Below, piece by piece: positions 46,202 to 54,934 of a stretch of 64,000 nucleotides of DNA (positions within the stretch are counted from its first letter, which is position 1; the number at the start of each line of letters is the position of its first letter). The notes under the pieces were generated by a model. That model saw only the letters and a program-made list of their open reading frames with translations, did not search any database and was not told the DNA's origin. Location: contig JABTUD010000001.1 in NCBI GenBank assembly GCA_015075555.1, positions 1,240,001-1,304,000 on the forward strand, in the 5' to 3' direction. A program made the translations under genes and the position numbers. This DNA is from Thermoflexaceae bacterium (GTDB taxonomy: Bacteria > Chloroflexota > Dehalococcoidia > Tepidiformales > Tepidiformaceae).

Positions 46202-47053
46202 ATGAGTGAGCAGCAGCGGCGCCCCGACGAACAGATCCTCGACGAGCTGACGGAGCAGCTGGAGCGCACGCGGCGGTTGCTGATGGGCAGCCCCGATGAG
46301 GCGGCCGAACGCGCCCTCGAAAGGCTAGGGGGAGAAACCGAGGTGGAAGCGCGCATCGCCGCCGACCTGGCAGCAAGCGAACCTCTCGCCCAGCGCGACC
46401 GCTTCCCGGAGGCCCACCGCCTGGCCGTTCGGGCGCTGGAGGTGCTGGAGCGCGAGGGCTCGCGCAACCCCCGGGTTGGCCGGCTCGGGCCGCTGGCGCC
46501 CATAGCTCGAATGGGCGTGGAATTCGTCGCCGAGTACATCGTGAAATCGTACGCCCGGTCGATCGCCGGGCGTTTGCGGACGCTCTACGCGCGGCGCGAA
46601 GCCCAGTGCGCTCCTGATTGGCCGGAAAGACGGTTGCTGGCGCGGGCGCGCATGGAGATGGACCGGATCGCGCCCGGGTTCGAGGGCGGCGGTGTCGGCG
46701 CCCCCATTCTCGTTGCAGCCGGCGCTGCTGTTCCCCTGGTTGCCTCACTGGCGCAATCGGCCGGCGCAATCCCCTTCTCAAACCGGGGGGTGCAGCTGGC
46801 AGGGATTGGCATCCTGCTGCTGCTGTTCCTGGCGCTGTCTTCGGTGCTCTTGCGGGGGGCGGCAGTCGCCCACCGGCGCTCGCGGCTGATCATGCAGCAG
46901 CCGCTGGCTGCCCTGTGGGAAGCGATCGGGCATGCAGGCACACCCCCGGAAGACGACAGCATCACGTTCGCAACCATCGCAATCGTGCTCACTGCCGTGG
47001 TGTGGTTCGTGCTTCCCGCCCTGGCCGTAGTCCTGTTCGTGGCGGCAGGCTAA
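46202..47053 (+). CDS. Membrane protein with N-terminal helical domain, unknown
   Basis: About 283 residues. The first 150 are acidic/basic and helical, with heptad-like stretches (ILDELTEQLERTRRLLMG); three hydrophobic helices follow at about 165-185, 195-215 and 258-280. No family recognised. The ATG at 46202 is preferred to the GTG at 46193. It follows nadD by 48 bases and may share its transcript, but nothing links it to cofactor synthesis. Confidence 0.62.
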   Translation: MSEQQRRPDEQILDELTEQLERTRRLLMGSPDEAAERALERLGGETEVEARIAADLAASEPLAQRDRFPEAHRLAVRALEVLEREGSRNPRVGRLGPLAPIARMGVEFVAEYIVKSYARSIAGRLRTLYARREAQCAPDWPERRLLARARMEMDRIAPGFEGGGVGAPILVAAGAAVPLVASLAQSAGAIPFSNRGVQLAGIGILLLLFLALSSVLLRGAAVAHRRSRLIMQQPLAALWEAIGHAGTPPEDDSITFATIAIVLTAVVWFVLPALAVVLFVAAG

Positions 47054-47059
47054 GCCCGG

Positions 47060-47362
47060 TCACCCCTGCGGCAGGGCTGTTTCGAGCGCGTCTTCGAGTG
47101 CGGCCGCGGAGAACGGCCAGGCGAGCAGGTCACGGCCGCCAAAGGCAACGACAGGGATCTCGAACATGTAGCGCTTGTGCAGGGCGGCGTCGCCTTCGAT
47201 GTCGACACGCTCGACACGGAGCCCAAGACGGGCGGCGAGGGGGGCAATCACCAGCTCGGCCTGGTCGCAGAGGCTGCAACCCGTGCGCCGGTAGAGGGTG
47301 AGCACAGGCAGGCCGGCGGGGCCGGCCTCAGGCGGGCGTGGCTTCCGGCGGTGGAGCCTCAT
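47060..47362 (-). CDS. Thioredoxin-fold (DUF836/glutaredoxin-like) protein
   Basis: A 100-residue protein with a glutaredoxin-type start: VLTLYRRTGCSLCDQAELVI, a CxxC active pair at about residues 29-32, followed by the EIPVVAFGG cis-proline region. It matches the DUF836 group. It could reduce disulfides or take part in metal transfer. The start overlaps the end of lgt by 35 bases in a different frame, so the two genes are transcribed together. Confidence 0.83.
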   Translation of the reverse strand: MRLHRRKPRPPEAGPAGLPVLTLYRRTGCSLCDQAELVIAPLAARLGLRVERVDIEGDAALHKRYMFEIPVVAFGGRDLLAWPFSAAALEDALETALPQG

Positions 47363-48224
47363 TGTCCTCGGCCTCTCCCCAGACTCGCTCGGCGTACTCG
47401 GGGGTGACCGGGCCGGGGTACTTCATCAGGACGCCCGCCAGGATCACGGCCAGCCCTACGAGCAGTCCGCTCACGAGCTGCGGAACGGGGATGTCATAGA
47501 ACGTCTGCTCGTCGGTGCGGGTGAACGACAGGCCAAAGCGCATGACCCCGTAGAGGGCCATGTAGCTGCAGAAGACCCAGCCCGGCGCGCGCAGGAACCG
47601 TCGTGCCACCAGGAGAAGGATGCCGAGGATCAGGAAGTCGCCCAGCATCTCGTAGCCCCCGGCGGTGGGATGCACGGCCACGCCGAATTCGCCCAGGGTG
47701 TTGGGGTGCACGTAGCGCACGGCCCAGGGGAGGTCAGAAGGGTCGGCGTGGTGCTCGCCGTTGATGAGGTCGCCGATGCGGCCAAGGCCCTGGCCGAGGA
47801 TCATGCCTGGCGCCGCGATGTCGAGTCCAATCCCGATGGGCCAGCGGTGGAAGAGCGAGTAGATGACGCCTCCGAGGGCGCCGCCAATGAGCCCGCCATA
47901 GAGGGTCAGGCCGCCCTCGGTGATTCCAAAGACAATCTCGGGGAGGTCGCCGCTGAAGCGGTCCCAGTGCTCGAAAACGTAGAAGAGACGCGAGCCGATG
48001 ATGGCGCAGGGAACGCCGACGAGGGCGATCTCCTGGGAGATCTCGGGGGGTATGCCATCCTTGCGGGCAAGCCAGACAGATAGGGTGACGCCGGCGAGTA
48101 TGCCGATGGCGGTAAAAAGCCCGTGCCAGGTAAGCGTGAAAGGGCCGAACTCGGCAAAGGTTGGGTCGATATCGATGTCGATCGCCAGGAACGGGAGGAG
48201 CTGAAGCAGAGCCATCGCCGCCAT
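47328..48224 (-). CDS. lgt: Prolipoprotein diacylglyceryl transferase
   Basis: Attaches diacylglycerol to the lipobox cysteine of prolipoproteins. About 298 residues with seven membrane spans. GQGLGRIGDLINGEHHA is the Lgt signature with its essential Arg and Asn; TWHGLFTAIGILAG and GGLTLYGGLIGGALGG are further family blocks. Start taken as ATG 48224; ATG 48215 or a longer GTG/ATG upstream cannot be excluded. The many lipoproteins of this window (for example 7989, 12123, 36299, 58974) are its expected substrates. The C terminus has an acidic Pro-rich tail. Confidence 0.93.
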   Translation of the reverse strand: MAAMALLQLLPFLAIDIDIDPTFAEFGPFTLTWHGLFTAIGILAGVTLSVWLARKDGIPPEISQEIALVGVPCAIIGSRLFYVFEHWDRFSGDLPEIVFGITEGGLTLYGGLIGGALGGVIYSLFHRWPIGIGLDIAAPGMILGQGLGRIGDLINGEHHADPSDLPWAVRYVHPNTLGEFGVAVHPTAGGYEMLGDFLILGILLLVARRFLRAPGWVFCSYMALYGVMRFGLSFTRTDEQTFYDIPVPQLVSGLLVGLAVILAGVLMKYPGPVTPEYAERVWGEAEDNEAPPPEATPA

Positions 48225-48334
48225 GGTAGGGGCAGATGCCGGTAGCCGGTAGTCTCGGGGGTGCGGCCGCTGTGTCGCCAATGAGCCCGGGACCATAGAA
48301 TGCGGGAGACCCGCGAGGCGGGCAGGAGGTTGGC

Positions 48335-49372
48335 ATGCGCGTCCTGGTCACCGGTGGTGCGGGGTACATCGGGAGCATCCTCATCCCGAAGTTGCTGGCG
48401 CGGGGCCATGAAGTGCGCGTGCTCGATCGCATGTTCTGGGGCCTGCCCCACTACGCCGGAGAGCCCGGCGTCGAGCTGGTCAATGCCGATGTCCGCCGCA
48501 TGCCAGAGGGAGTCCTCGATGGCATCGACGCCGTGGACCACCTGGCAGGCTTTTCGAACGACCCAACGAGCGAGTACAGCCCTGAAGCCAACTGGCAGAT
48601 GAACGCCGTGGCAACCGACACGATTGCGCGGCTTTGCCGGGCCTCGGGGGTGCGCCGGTTTGTCTTTGGCAGTTCATGCTCGCTTTACGATGGCACCGAT
48701 GCGGGCGAGGGCCTGCTCGATGAGCAGGCGCCCCTGGCGCCACGAGGCGCCTATGCCACATCGAAGAGGTATTCAGAAGAGGCCTTGCTGGCGCACGCGG
48801 GCGGCGACTTCGAGCCCGTTATCCTCCGCCAGGCGACCGTGTTCGGCCGAAGCGAGAGGATGCGCTTCGACCTGGTGGTGAACTCGTTCGTGAAGGATGC
48901 GCTCGTGCGGCAGCGCCTCATTCTCCACGGCGGCGGGCGGATGTGGCGCCCGCTCGTTAGCGTGGCCGACCTGGCCGATGCGCACATTGCCTGCCTTGAG
49001 GCGACGCCGGATGCGGTGGCCGGCGAAGTGTTCAACGTGGTACAGGAGAACTACCGGGTGCGGGAGCTTGCCGAAGTCGTAGCCGCCGCCCTTGTGAAGC
49101 TGGGCAAGCCTGTGGCCCTCGAAGATGGCCCGCTACCCAACATCGTCCGCAACTACCGCTGTTCGGGCGCGAAGCTGCGCGAGCGCCTGGGCATCTCGTT
49201 CCCGACAACGGTGGCGCTTGCCGTTGAGGACCTGGTCCAGGCCTATGGCAGGGCTCCCGTTGAGCAGATAACCCATCCGCGGCACTTCAACATCGCCTGG
49301 ATGGAGCTGCTCGAGAACGTCCGCCCCGCCTTCCAGGCGATGCAAAACATCTTCGAACCGCTGGAAGAGTGA
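48335..49372 (+). CDS. NAD-dependent epimerase/dehydratase (extended SDR)
   Basis: A 345-residue nucleotide-sugar SDR. TGGAGYIGSIL gives the Gly-rich NAD loop; VFGSSCSLYDG supplies the Ser, and YATSKRYSEE the YxxxK pair (about residue 146). RPLVSVADLADAHIACLEA is a typical C-terminal block. Acts on a sugar nucleotide, perhaps in surface polysaccharide synthesis; the exact sugar is unknown. GGAGG lies 7 bases before the ATG. Divergent from lgt. Confidence 0.88.
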   Translation: MRVLVTGGAGYIGSILIPKLLARGHEVRVLDRMFWGLPHYAGEPGVELVNADVRRMPEGVLDGIDAVDHLAGFSNDPTSEYSPEANWQMNAVATDTIARLCRASGVRRFVFGSSCSLYDGTDAGEGLLDEQAPLAPRGAYATSKRYSEEALLAHAGGDFEPVILRQATVFGRSERMRFDLVVNSFVKDALVRQRLILHGGGRMWRPLVSVADLADAHIACLEATPDAVAGEVFNVVQENYRVRELAEVVAAALVKLGKPVALEDGPLPNIVRNYRCSGAKLRERLGISFPTTVALAVEDLVQAYGRAPVEQITHPRHFNIAWMELLENVRPAFQAMQNIFEPLEE

Positions 49373-49415
49373 CCCTGGGGCACGGCCTGCCTGCCGCAGG
49401 TGCCCGGCGGGCCTA

Positions 49416-49628
49416 TCAGGCGAGAACGCCTTTCTGTGCGAGCTGTTCCTTGAGCTGAGCAAGCGATTCCAGCGGGCGCCCGCCGAGCGTGTCGAGGGCG
49501 TCGATGACGTCGTCCGAAGCATCTCTCTGGAAGGCGAGGTCCATCAGGTCGCTGCGATCGGGCTGCAGCCCCTGGTCGAACCATGGCTTCACGAGCGCTT
49601 CAATGTCGGACCAGTTTGCCTTCGCCAT
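49416..49628 (-). CDS. Small protein, DUF2795-like
   Basis: A 70-residue acidic helical protein preceded by AAGGAG about 8 bases before the ATG at 49628. The central DVIDALDTLGGRPLESLAQL segment resembles DUF2795 proteins, small domains without known function. The real gene is supported by its ribosome site and by its place 71 bases after the nuoB stop on the same strand. Confidence 0.6.
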   Translation of the reverse strand: MAKANWSDIEALVKPWFDQGLQPDRSDLMDLAFQRDASDDVIDALDTLGGRPLESLAQLKEQLAQKGVLA

Positions 49629-49699
49629 GAAAGGACTCCTTGAATGTGGTGGGGGTGTTGGGGGCGGTGCGTAACGAGCCCATGAGGCCGTCGCGGGTA

Positions 49700-50362
49700 C
49701 TACGAGGGGAAAGCGCCACCCTTTGGGGGCTTGCCGTAGTCGATGTACGGCGGCCAGAGAGTCTCGAGCTCCTGGCGGATGGGGTCGCCATCGGGGAGAT
49801 AGCGGTGAAACTGCGGTTCAACGTCGCGGCGCTGCCAGCCCTTGCCGACGGTATCGTGGCGGATCTTGTCCTGCAGGAGCATGAGGCCGGTGAGCAGGGA
49901 CTCGGGACGCGGCGGGCACCCGGGGACGTACACGTCGACCGGCAGGATGGTGTTGACTCCCGGGGTGACGCTGTAGGCGTAGGCGAACGGGCCGCCCATG
50001 ATGGCGCAGCCACCCATGGCGATGGACCACTTCGGTTCCGGCATCTGCAGCCAGATGCGGCGAACGGCGGGGGCCATCTTCCAGGTGAGTGTGCCGGGGA
50101 CAATCAGCAGGTCCGCCTGCCGGGGCGAGGCGCGGAAGATCTCGGCGCCAAAGCGCGCGAGGTCGTAACGCGGCGTGGCCGTAGCGATCATCTCCATTGC
50201 GCAGCAGGCAAGGCCGAACATGCAGGGCCAGAGAGACGAGCGGCGAGCCCAGTTGAGAACCTGGTCGACACTCGTGATCAGGAGATTCTGTTCGACTTCT
50301 GCCTCGACATCGGTATCGAGCCGGAGAGGGAGGGGCTGGTAGACCTTGTTCGCCTGGACCAT
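49700..50362 (-). CDS. nuoB: NADH-quinone oxidoreductase subunit B
   Basis: The 220-residue subunit that holds cluster N2 of complex I. Four conserved cysteines are present: the CC pair in GLACCAMEM, one in [12 protein letters not shown], one in [10 protein letters not shown]. The C-terminal 50 residues ([20 protein letters not shown]) extend beyond the usual end. No other nuo gene lies within reach, though nuoB normally sits between nuoA and nuoC. It may be an extra copy or part of a scattered operon. Starts at ATG 50362. Confidence 0.9.
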   Translation of the reverse strand: MVQANKVYQPLPLRLDTDVEAEVEQNLLITSVDQVLNWARRSSLWPCMFGLACCAMEMIATATPRYDLARFGAEIFRASPRQADLLIVPGTLTWKMAPAVRRIWLQMPEPKWSIAMGGCAIMGGPFAYAYSVTPGVNTILPVDVYVPGCPPRPESLLTGLMLLQDKIRHDTVGKGWQRRDVEPQFHRYLPDGDPIRQELETLWPPYIDYGKPPKGGAFPS

Positions 50363-50468
50363 TGCTCGTGCAGCTTATCACAAAGACCGGGAGCGTTCGC
50401 CAGCGAAAAGGCACGCAGCCGCCGGGCAGCCGGCACCGGCGGGAGGGTCCTTCTGCAAGAGGGCCACG

Positions 50469-50672
50469 CTACCGCCGGACAGCGTGGTACTGGCCGTCGT
50501 TGATGGGCTCGTCGATGTAGAGATCGCCATTCCGGATCTTGATGTTGAACCCGCAATCCGGGTTGGTACACACCCACGCCTTGAACTGGATGGGTGCGCC
50601 CTGGCTGCCGAAATCAGAGAACGGCACCAGGTCTCCATCGTCGCATTTGCGGCATTTCGGGAACTCAAACAT
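50469..50672 (-). CDS. Small zinc-ribbon protein
   Basis: A 67-residue protein with CRKC at residues 7-10 and CTNPDC near the middle, a four-cysteine zinc site, and a beta-rich core. The ATG at 50672 follows a GGAGGGG stretch. Function unknown; such proteins are often nucleic-acid- or partner-binding. It lies 106 bases upstream of nuoB on the same strand. Confidence 0.65.
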   Translation of the reverse strand: MFEFPKCRKCDDGDLVPFSDFGSQGAPIQFKAWVCTNPDCGFNIKIRNGDLYIDEPINDGQYHAVRR

Positions 50673-50777
50673 TCCGCCTCTAACCCCTCCGTACTTCGGC
50701 GGGATAGTACCAGCGAACGTAAAGGAAGGCAATGAACTATTTGGGACCCATGCGTTTCCGTTGAGGCCGCAAGGGCG

Positions 50778-52196
50778 CTATCGCGCGTCGAGCATGTAGT
50801 CCTCATCGACATGGCGGTTGGCGACTCCCTCGGCCACGGCGGTGAGGGCAACGGCCCGCGCAACAGCACGATGTATCGCCGGGTCGAGAGGCGGTGGCAG
50901 CAACTGGCCTTCTGGCGCGAGCCCGGCTATGGCTTCGGCGACCGCCCTGAAGACTGCCGGCGTGAAGCGCGAGACTCCCGCATCGAGCCCACCGCGGCAG
51001 AGCCCGGGGAAGGCAAGGAGGTTGTTCGTCGCGCGCCCGTCAGTTGCCAACGCGGCGCCGTGCTGGAGCGCCACCCCCACTTCGATTTCGGGGAAGGGGT
51101 TGGAAAGTGCGAAGATGATCTGTCCGGGGCGAACCATTCCGGGGGCAATAAGCCCGGGGCGGCCGGTGACGGCGACGACGACGTCGCAGGTTGCCATGAC
51201 CTCATCCAGGCTGGAGGCGGCCCCACCGGCGGCCACGATTCTCTCCACGGCCGGGGCGCTCAGGTCTGCTCCGCGAACTGGCCGGCCCGTGTAATGCATG
51301 AGCGCCTTCGCGGTGGCGTTGCCGGCGGCGCCGAGCCCAACCACTCCGATCTCGCAGGCGCGGAGTTCACGCCCCACCAGGCGGGATGCGGTGATCAGGC
51401 CCGCAAGCACCACCGCCGCCGTCCCGTGCTGGTCATCGTGGAAGACGGGCACGCCACGGGCGACAAGCTCTTCTTCGATGGTGAAGCAGGCAGGCGCGGC
51501 GATGTCCTCGAGCTGGATGAGGCCGAAAGTCGGGGCGACGAGGCTCACGGCATCGATGATGCGGGCCGGGTCGGGCGAGCTTGTGACGAGCGGGATGCCA
51601 AAGACGCCAACGAGCTGCGAAAGGAGGGCCGCCTTGCCTTCGAGGACGGGCATGGCGGCAAGGGGGCCGATGGCGCCCAGGCCCAGGACCGAAGTGCCAT
51701 CGGAAACGATGGCGACAGTATTGGCCTTGGTTGTGTAGTGCTCGGCGAGCGAGGGGTCGGCGGCAATGCGGCGCGCAACTTCGCCGACGCCGGGTGTGTA
51801 CACGCGGCCCAGGTCGGCCTCGCCCTTGATCGGGTAGCGCGACTGAACGATCAGCTTGCCGCCGGCGTGGAGATCGAGCACCTCATCGCGAACTTCGAGG
51901 ACTTCGGCTTCGCCTGTGGCCTGGATGGCATCGACGGTGCGCTCAATCTCCGTCGCATCGGTGAAGCCCATATCGATGTCGCGGATGCGGCTCAGGGGGG
52001 CAATCGAGACGGTGCGGATATCGCCGAGGCTGGCGCCGTGCTCCGCGACAACGGCGAGCACGCGGGCCAGGACACCAATGCGGTTGGCTGTCTTGATACG
52101 GAGGGTGCGGAAGATGGTCGACCCGCGGTGAAGGTCGTAGTACTGGGACATGAGGCGCTCCGGCGTGCTGTCGTCGCCAGTGTAACGCGTTGTCAC
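50778..52196 (-). CDS. NAD(P)-dependent malic enzyme with N-terminal ACT domain
   Basis: Converts malate to pyruvate and CO2 (or the reverse). A 472-residue protein: an ACT domain at about residues 30-100 (FRTLRIKTANRIGVLARVLA), then SRYPIKGEADLGRVYTPGVG with the catalytic Tyr, VFHDDQHGTAAVVLAG with the metal-binding acids, and the Rossmann GVVGLGAAGNATAKALM. The ACT domain suggests control by a small ligand, often an amino acid. The GTG at 52196 overlaps the SulP stop (GTGA), which supports coupled translation; the ATG at 52151 (GGAG upstream) is the other option. Confidence 0.9.
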   Translation of the reverse strand: MTTRYTGDDSTPERLMSQYYDLHRGSTIFRTLRIKTANRIGVLARVLAVVAEHGASLGDIRTVSIAPLSRIRDIDMGFTDATEIERTVDAIQATGEAEVLEVRDEVLDLHAGGKLIVQSRYPIKGEADLGRVYTPGVGEVARRIAADPSLAEHYTTKANTVAIVSDGTSVLGLGAIGPLAAMPVLEGKAALLSQLVGVFGIPLVTSSPDPARIIDAVSLVAPTFGLIQLEDIAAPACFTIEEELVARGVPVFHDDQHGTAAVVLAGLITASRLVGRELRACEIGVVGLGAAGNATAKALMHYTGRPVRGADLSAPAVERIVAAGGAASSLDEVMATCDVVVAVTGRPGLIAPGMVRPGQIIFALSNPFPEIEVGVALQHGAALATDGRATNNLLAFPGLCRGGLDAGVSRFTPAVFRAVAEAIAGLAPEGQLLPPPLDPAIHRAVARAVALTAVAEGVANRHVDEDYMLDAR

Positions 52197-53965
52197 TGCC
52201 CTCCGGCAGCAGCGCCAAAGGGGTGGACGGTCAGCGGCTGCTGCGGGTGGGCCTCATGGCCATGCGGGGCATCGATAGAGCGGATCGCGTCACGGGTATG
52301 TTCGAAGACGTTTTCGGGGCCGAGAAGAGCGATGATGCCGTACCGTTCAAGCACCGGGTAGACCTCGGGCTGGATGGCGGTGAGGATTATCCGGCCGCCG
52401 GAATGCTGACGATGCTCGATGATGCCTTCGAGCGTGATCAGCCCGCTTGAATCGACGTGATGGACATCCTTCATGCGCAGGATGAGCGGATTGCGGCCCT
52501 GCCCCAGGAGCTCATACTCAAAGGCGGCCGCGCTGTGGAACGAAAGCAGGCCCTGGGCTGTGAAGAAGGCGATATCCGGGCGGGATTGGATTAGCTCGCT
52601 TAGCTCGGGGGAGACCTGCTGGATCCGGCCATTCTCGTCGGGAAGGAGCTCCTGGGCGGCGGGCAGGCCGACGAGCCGCCGCAGGAGGAGGATCGCCGAT
52701 GCAAACACGCCGAATCCGATGGCCCACGTCAGGTCGACGAAGAGGGTGATAAGCACCGTCGAGACGAGGACCAGGATGTCTTCGCGGGGGGCCCGGCGAA
52801 GCAGGCGGACTACTTCAGGCGCCTCGGCGATGTTCCAGGCGACAACGAGCAGGATGGCGGCGAGGGTCGCCAGGGGGATGTGCCCGGCAAGGCCGCCGAA
52901 GAGCAGCGTCGCCGACAGGACGGTGATGGCATGAAACACGCCCGTCAGGCGCGAGGTGCCGCCGTTGCGGATGCCCGCCGCGGTGCGGGCAATGGCCGCA
53001 GTGGCGGGCGTGCCTCCCATGAGCGGGGAGACCAGGTTGGCGATGCCCTGGCCGCGGAGCTCACGGTCGGGGTCGTGGCGGGTCGATGTTGGGGCCATTC
53101 CATCGGCGACAACGGCGCTCAGGAGCGATTCCACGGCGCCGAGGACGGCGATTGAGAAGGCGATGGGGAGCAGGTCCCAGGCCAGGCCGGCATCAAAGAA
53201 GCCGAGAGATGGCGCCGGGACCTCGCGGGGAAGGCTGCCATAGCGGCTGGCGATGGTAGGCGTGCCGATACCGAACCCCCAGGCGACGCCCGTGATGGCG
53301 ACAACGGCGATCAGGGGCGCCGGGATTCGGCCAAGGCGGGGTGTCCTTGGCCAGACAAGGAGGATGCCGAGCGATGCGAGCCCCAGCAGCGGCGTCGCCA
53401 GCCCAACGGTGCCAATGTGGGAGATGGTATCCCACGTCTTCTGGTGGAAGTGTTCGAGGCCGGGGTCGGTCCCAGAAACAGCCAGGAAGTTGTTCACCTG
53501 TCCAAAGCCGATGGAGAGGGCGATGCCGGCGGTGAACCCCACCACCACCAGGCCGGGCATGTACCGGATAAGGCGGCCAAAGCGGAGCACGCTCATTATC
53601 ACCAGGATTCCCCCGGCCATGAGCCCGGCCATGGGGAGCGCTTTCGGTCCGTAGCGGAGAACGGCGTGGCTGAGGATGGGAACGAGCGCCGCCGTCGGTC
53701 CGGTGATGTTGTAGCGCGAGCCGCCAAAGATAGAGGCTGCGCCACCGGCAAAGATGGCAGTGTAGAGGCCAGCGATGGGCGGCACGCCAATGGCGACAGC
53801 GAGCGCGATGGAGAGCGGGAGGGCGATGATCCCCACGACCAGCCCGGCAATAGCGTTCGCGCGGATCTCGTCGAGGGAGGGGATGGTGAGCGGAGGAAGA
53901 CCCTGGTGGGCAGGCAAGCGAGCAGGCAGAGCCACGGCAACTCCAGCGGAGAGCGTTGCTTCCAT
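52193..53965 (-). CDS. SulP-family anion transporter with STAS domain
   Basis: A 590-residue transporter. Membrane part of about 14 helices (residues 30-430): GLVVGIIALPLSIALAVAIG, GGSRYNITGPTAALVP (SulP signature), EXLLSAVVADG-like stretch, GTPATAAIARTAAGIRNGG. The C-terminal STAS domain starts near 470 and has VHHVDSSGLITLEG, with the Ser that is phosphorylated in related domains. SulP proteins carry sulfate, bicarbonate or C4-dicarboxylates. Coupling to malic enzyme favours bicarbonate or dicarboxylate (inference). ATG 53965 is preferred; a longer start at 54028 is possible. Confidence 0.9.
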   Translation of the reverse strand: MEATLSAGVAVALPARLPAHQGLPPLTIPSLDEIRANAIAGLVVGIIALPLSIALAVAIGVPPIAGLYTAIFAGGAASIFGGSRYNITGPTAALVPILSHAVLRYGPKALPMAGLMAGGILVIMSVLRFGRLIRYMPGLVVVGFTAGIALSIGFGQVNNFLAVSGTDPGLEHFHQKTWDTISHIGTVGLATPLLGLASLGILLVWPRTPRLGRIPAPLIAVVAITGVAWGFGIGTPTIASRYGSLPREVPAPSLGFFDAGLAWDLLPIAFSIAVLGAVESLLSAVVADGMAPTSTRHDPDRELRGQGIANLVSPLMGGTPATAAIARTAAGIRNGGTSRLTGVFHAITVLSATLLFGGLAGHIPLATLAAILLVVAWNIAEAPEVVRLLRRAPREDILVLVSTVLITLFVDLTWAIGFGVFASAILLLRRLVGLPAAQELLPDENGRIQQVSPELSELIQSRPDIAFFTAQGLLSFHSAAAFEYELLGQGRNPLILRMKDVHHVDSSGLITLEGIIEHRQHSGGRIILTAIQPEVYPVLERYGIIALLGPENVFEHTRDAIRSIDAPHGHEAHPQQPLTVHPFGAAAGGQ

Positions 53966-54285
53966 GCCTGCGGGGTTAGCTGACGGGTTCGGGCGGAAGT
54001 GTGCCCGTCCGCTTGGGAGCGGATTCACCCCGAAGAGCGGGTCCCCCGTTCTGCCTCTCGGCAGATTCGGCCTGCAGGGCCGGCAAGACCGACCTTACCT
54101 CTCACTTGTACTACGTCTCGGCCCGTCCACGCATGTCATTTGCAGTCATATCGAAAACACTTATGGCTGCGATTAGTTGCACGCCCAATAGTTCCTTGGG
54201 CAAAGCCGGCGAGACGGCCGCAACCGCGTGGACCTGCCGGTGGGCATTGGGTAAGGTCGAACTATCACCTTGACCGAGGTTCACC
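53966..54285. other. 320-bp gap between sulP and yceI with a possible leader structure
   Basis: The divergent promoters lie here. Between 54183 and 54252 a GCCCAAT/ATTGGGT stem encloses a GC-rich stretch with a GCCG/CGGC hairpin and CCGGC/GCCGG pairing. No coding frame is supported and no known riboswitch class could be matched by eye. Confidence 0.35.
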
Positions 54286-54807
54286 ATGGCCTGGAAACTA
54301 GACCACACACACAGTTCTGTTGGATTTAGCGGCAAGCATATGCTTGTTGCGACCGTTCGCGGCCAGTTCCGCAACTGGAACGCCGAGACTACAATCGACG
54401 AACAGAAACTGGAGAATTCGACAGCCACGATTCGTATCGATGCGGCAAGTATCGATACGGGCGTAGCTGATCGCGATAATCATCTTCGTTCGGCGGATTT
54501 CTTCGATATCGAGAACCACCCCGAGATCGTGTTCGTTCTCAACAAGGTGACGGGAAAGGGCGACGACTGCCGCTTTGTTGGCGATCTCTCCATCCGCGGG
54601 GTCACAAACGAGGTGGTGCTGTCGGGAGAGATTGACGGTCCGCTGCAGGACCCGTGGGGCGGCTGGAGGATCGGCGTGAGCGCCGAAGGCAAGCTGAACC
54701 GGAAGGACTGGGGCCTCACCTTCAACGCGCCCCTGGCGGCCGGTGGCGTGCTGGTTGGAGACCAGATTAAGATTTCGATCGACGCTGAGCTCGTGAAGGC
54801 GGACTGA
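54286..54807 (+). CDS. YceI-family protein
   Basis: A 173-residue lipocalin-like beta-barrel of the YceI/TT1927b family, which binds isoprenoid or other hydrophobic ligands. The start WKLDHTHSSVGFSGKHM (WxxDxxHSxxxFxxxH) and the later DNHLRSADFFDIENHPEI are the diagnostic blocks; NRKDWGLTFN closes the fold. No signal peptide is visible, so it would be cytoplasmic. A strong hairpin terminator follows at 54834. Confidence 0.93.
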   Translation: MAWKLDHTHSSVGFSGKHMLVATVRGQFRNWNAETTIDEQKLENSTATIRIDAASIDTGVADRDNHLRSADFFDIENHPEIVFVLNKVTGKGDDCRFVGDLSIRGVTNEVVLSGEIDGPLQDPWGGWRIGVSAEGKLNRKDWGLTFNAPLAAGGVLVGDQIKISIDAELVKAD

Positions 54808-54833
54808 CCGGACAGCCCCTGCTCTCGTTGGAA

Positions 54834-54870
54834 CCGGGTGTGGGCCAGGCAACGCGTAGCCCACACCCGG
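54834..54870 (+). terminator. Hairpin, likely terminator after yceI
   Basis: A perfect 12-bp stem (54834-54845 with 54859-54870) with a 13-base loop, 27 bases past the yceI stop. The tail is not T-rich, so termination is likely but not certain. Confidence 0.6.
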
Positions 54871-54934
54871 GCATGGTTCGCTGCCTCACCGGTGAACGCC
54901 GCACGTGCCCCGCGCCACTCCGCGGAGGATTGCG

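Noticed and set aside
50811-52361. A 516-codon frame antisense to the malic enzyme
   Set aside because: Gly/Asp-rich shadow without motifs; the malic enzyme on the other strand has complete catalytic motifs.
54183-54252. Cyclic-di-GMP (GEMM) riboswitch upstream of yceI
   Set aside because: A GGGCAAAGCC stretch is present, but the conserved core and tetraloop receptor do not line up.
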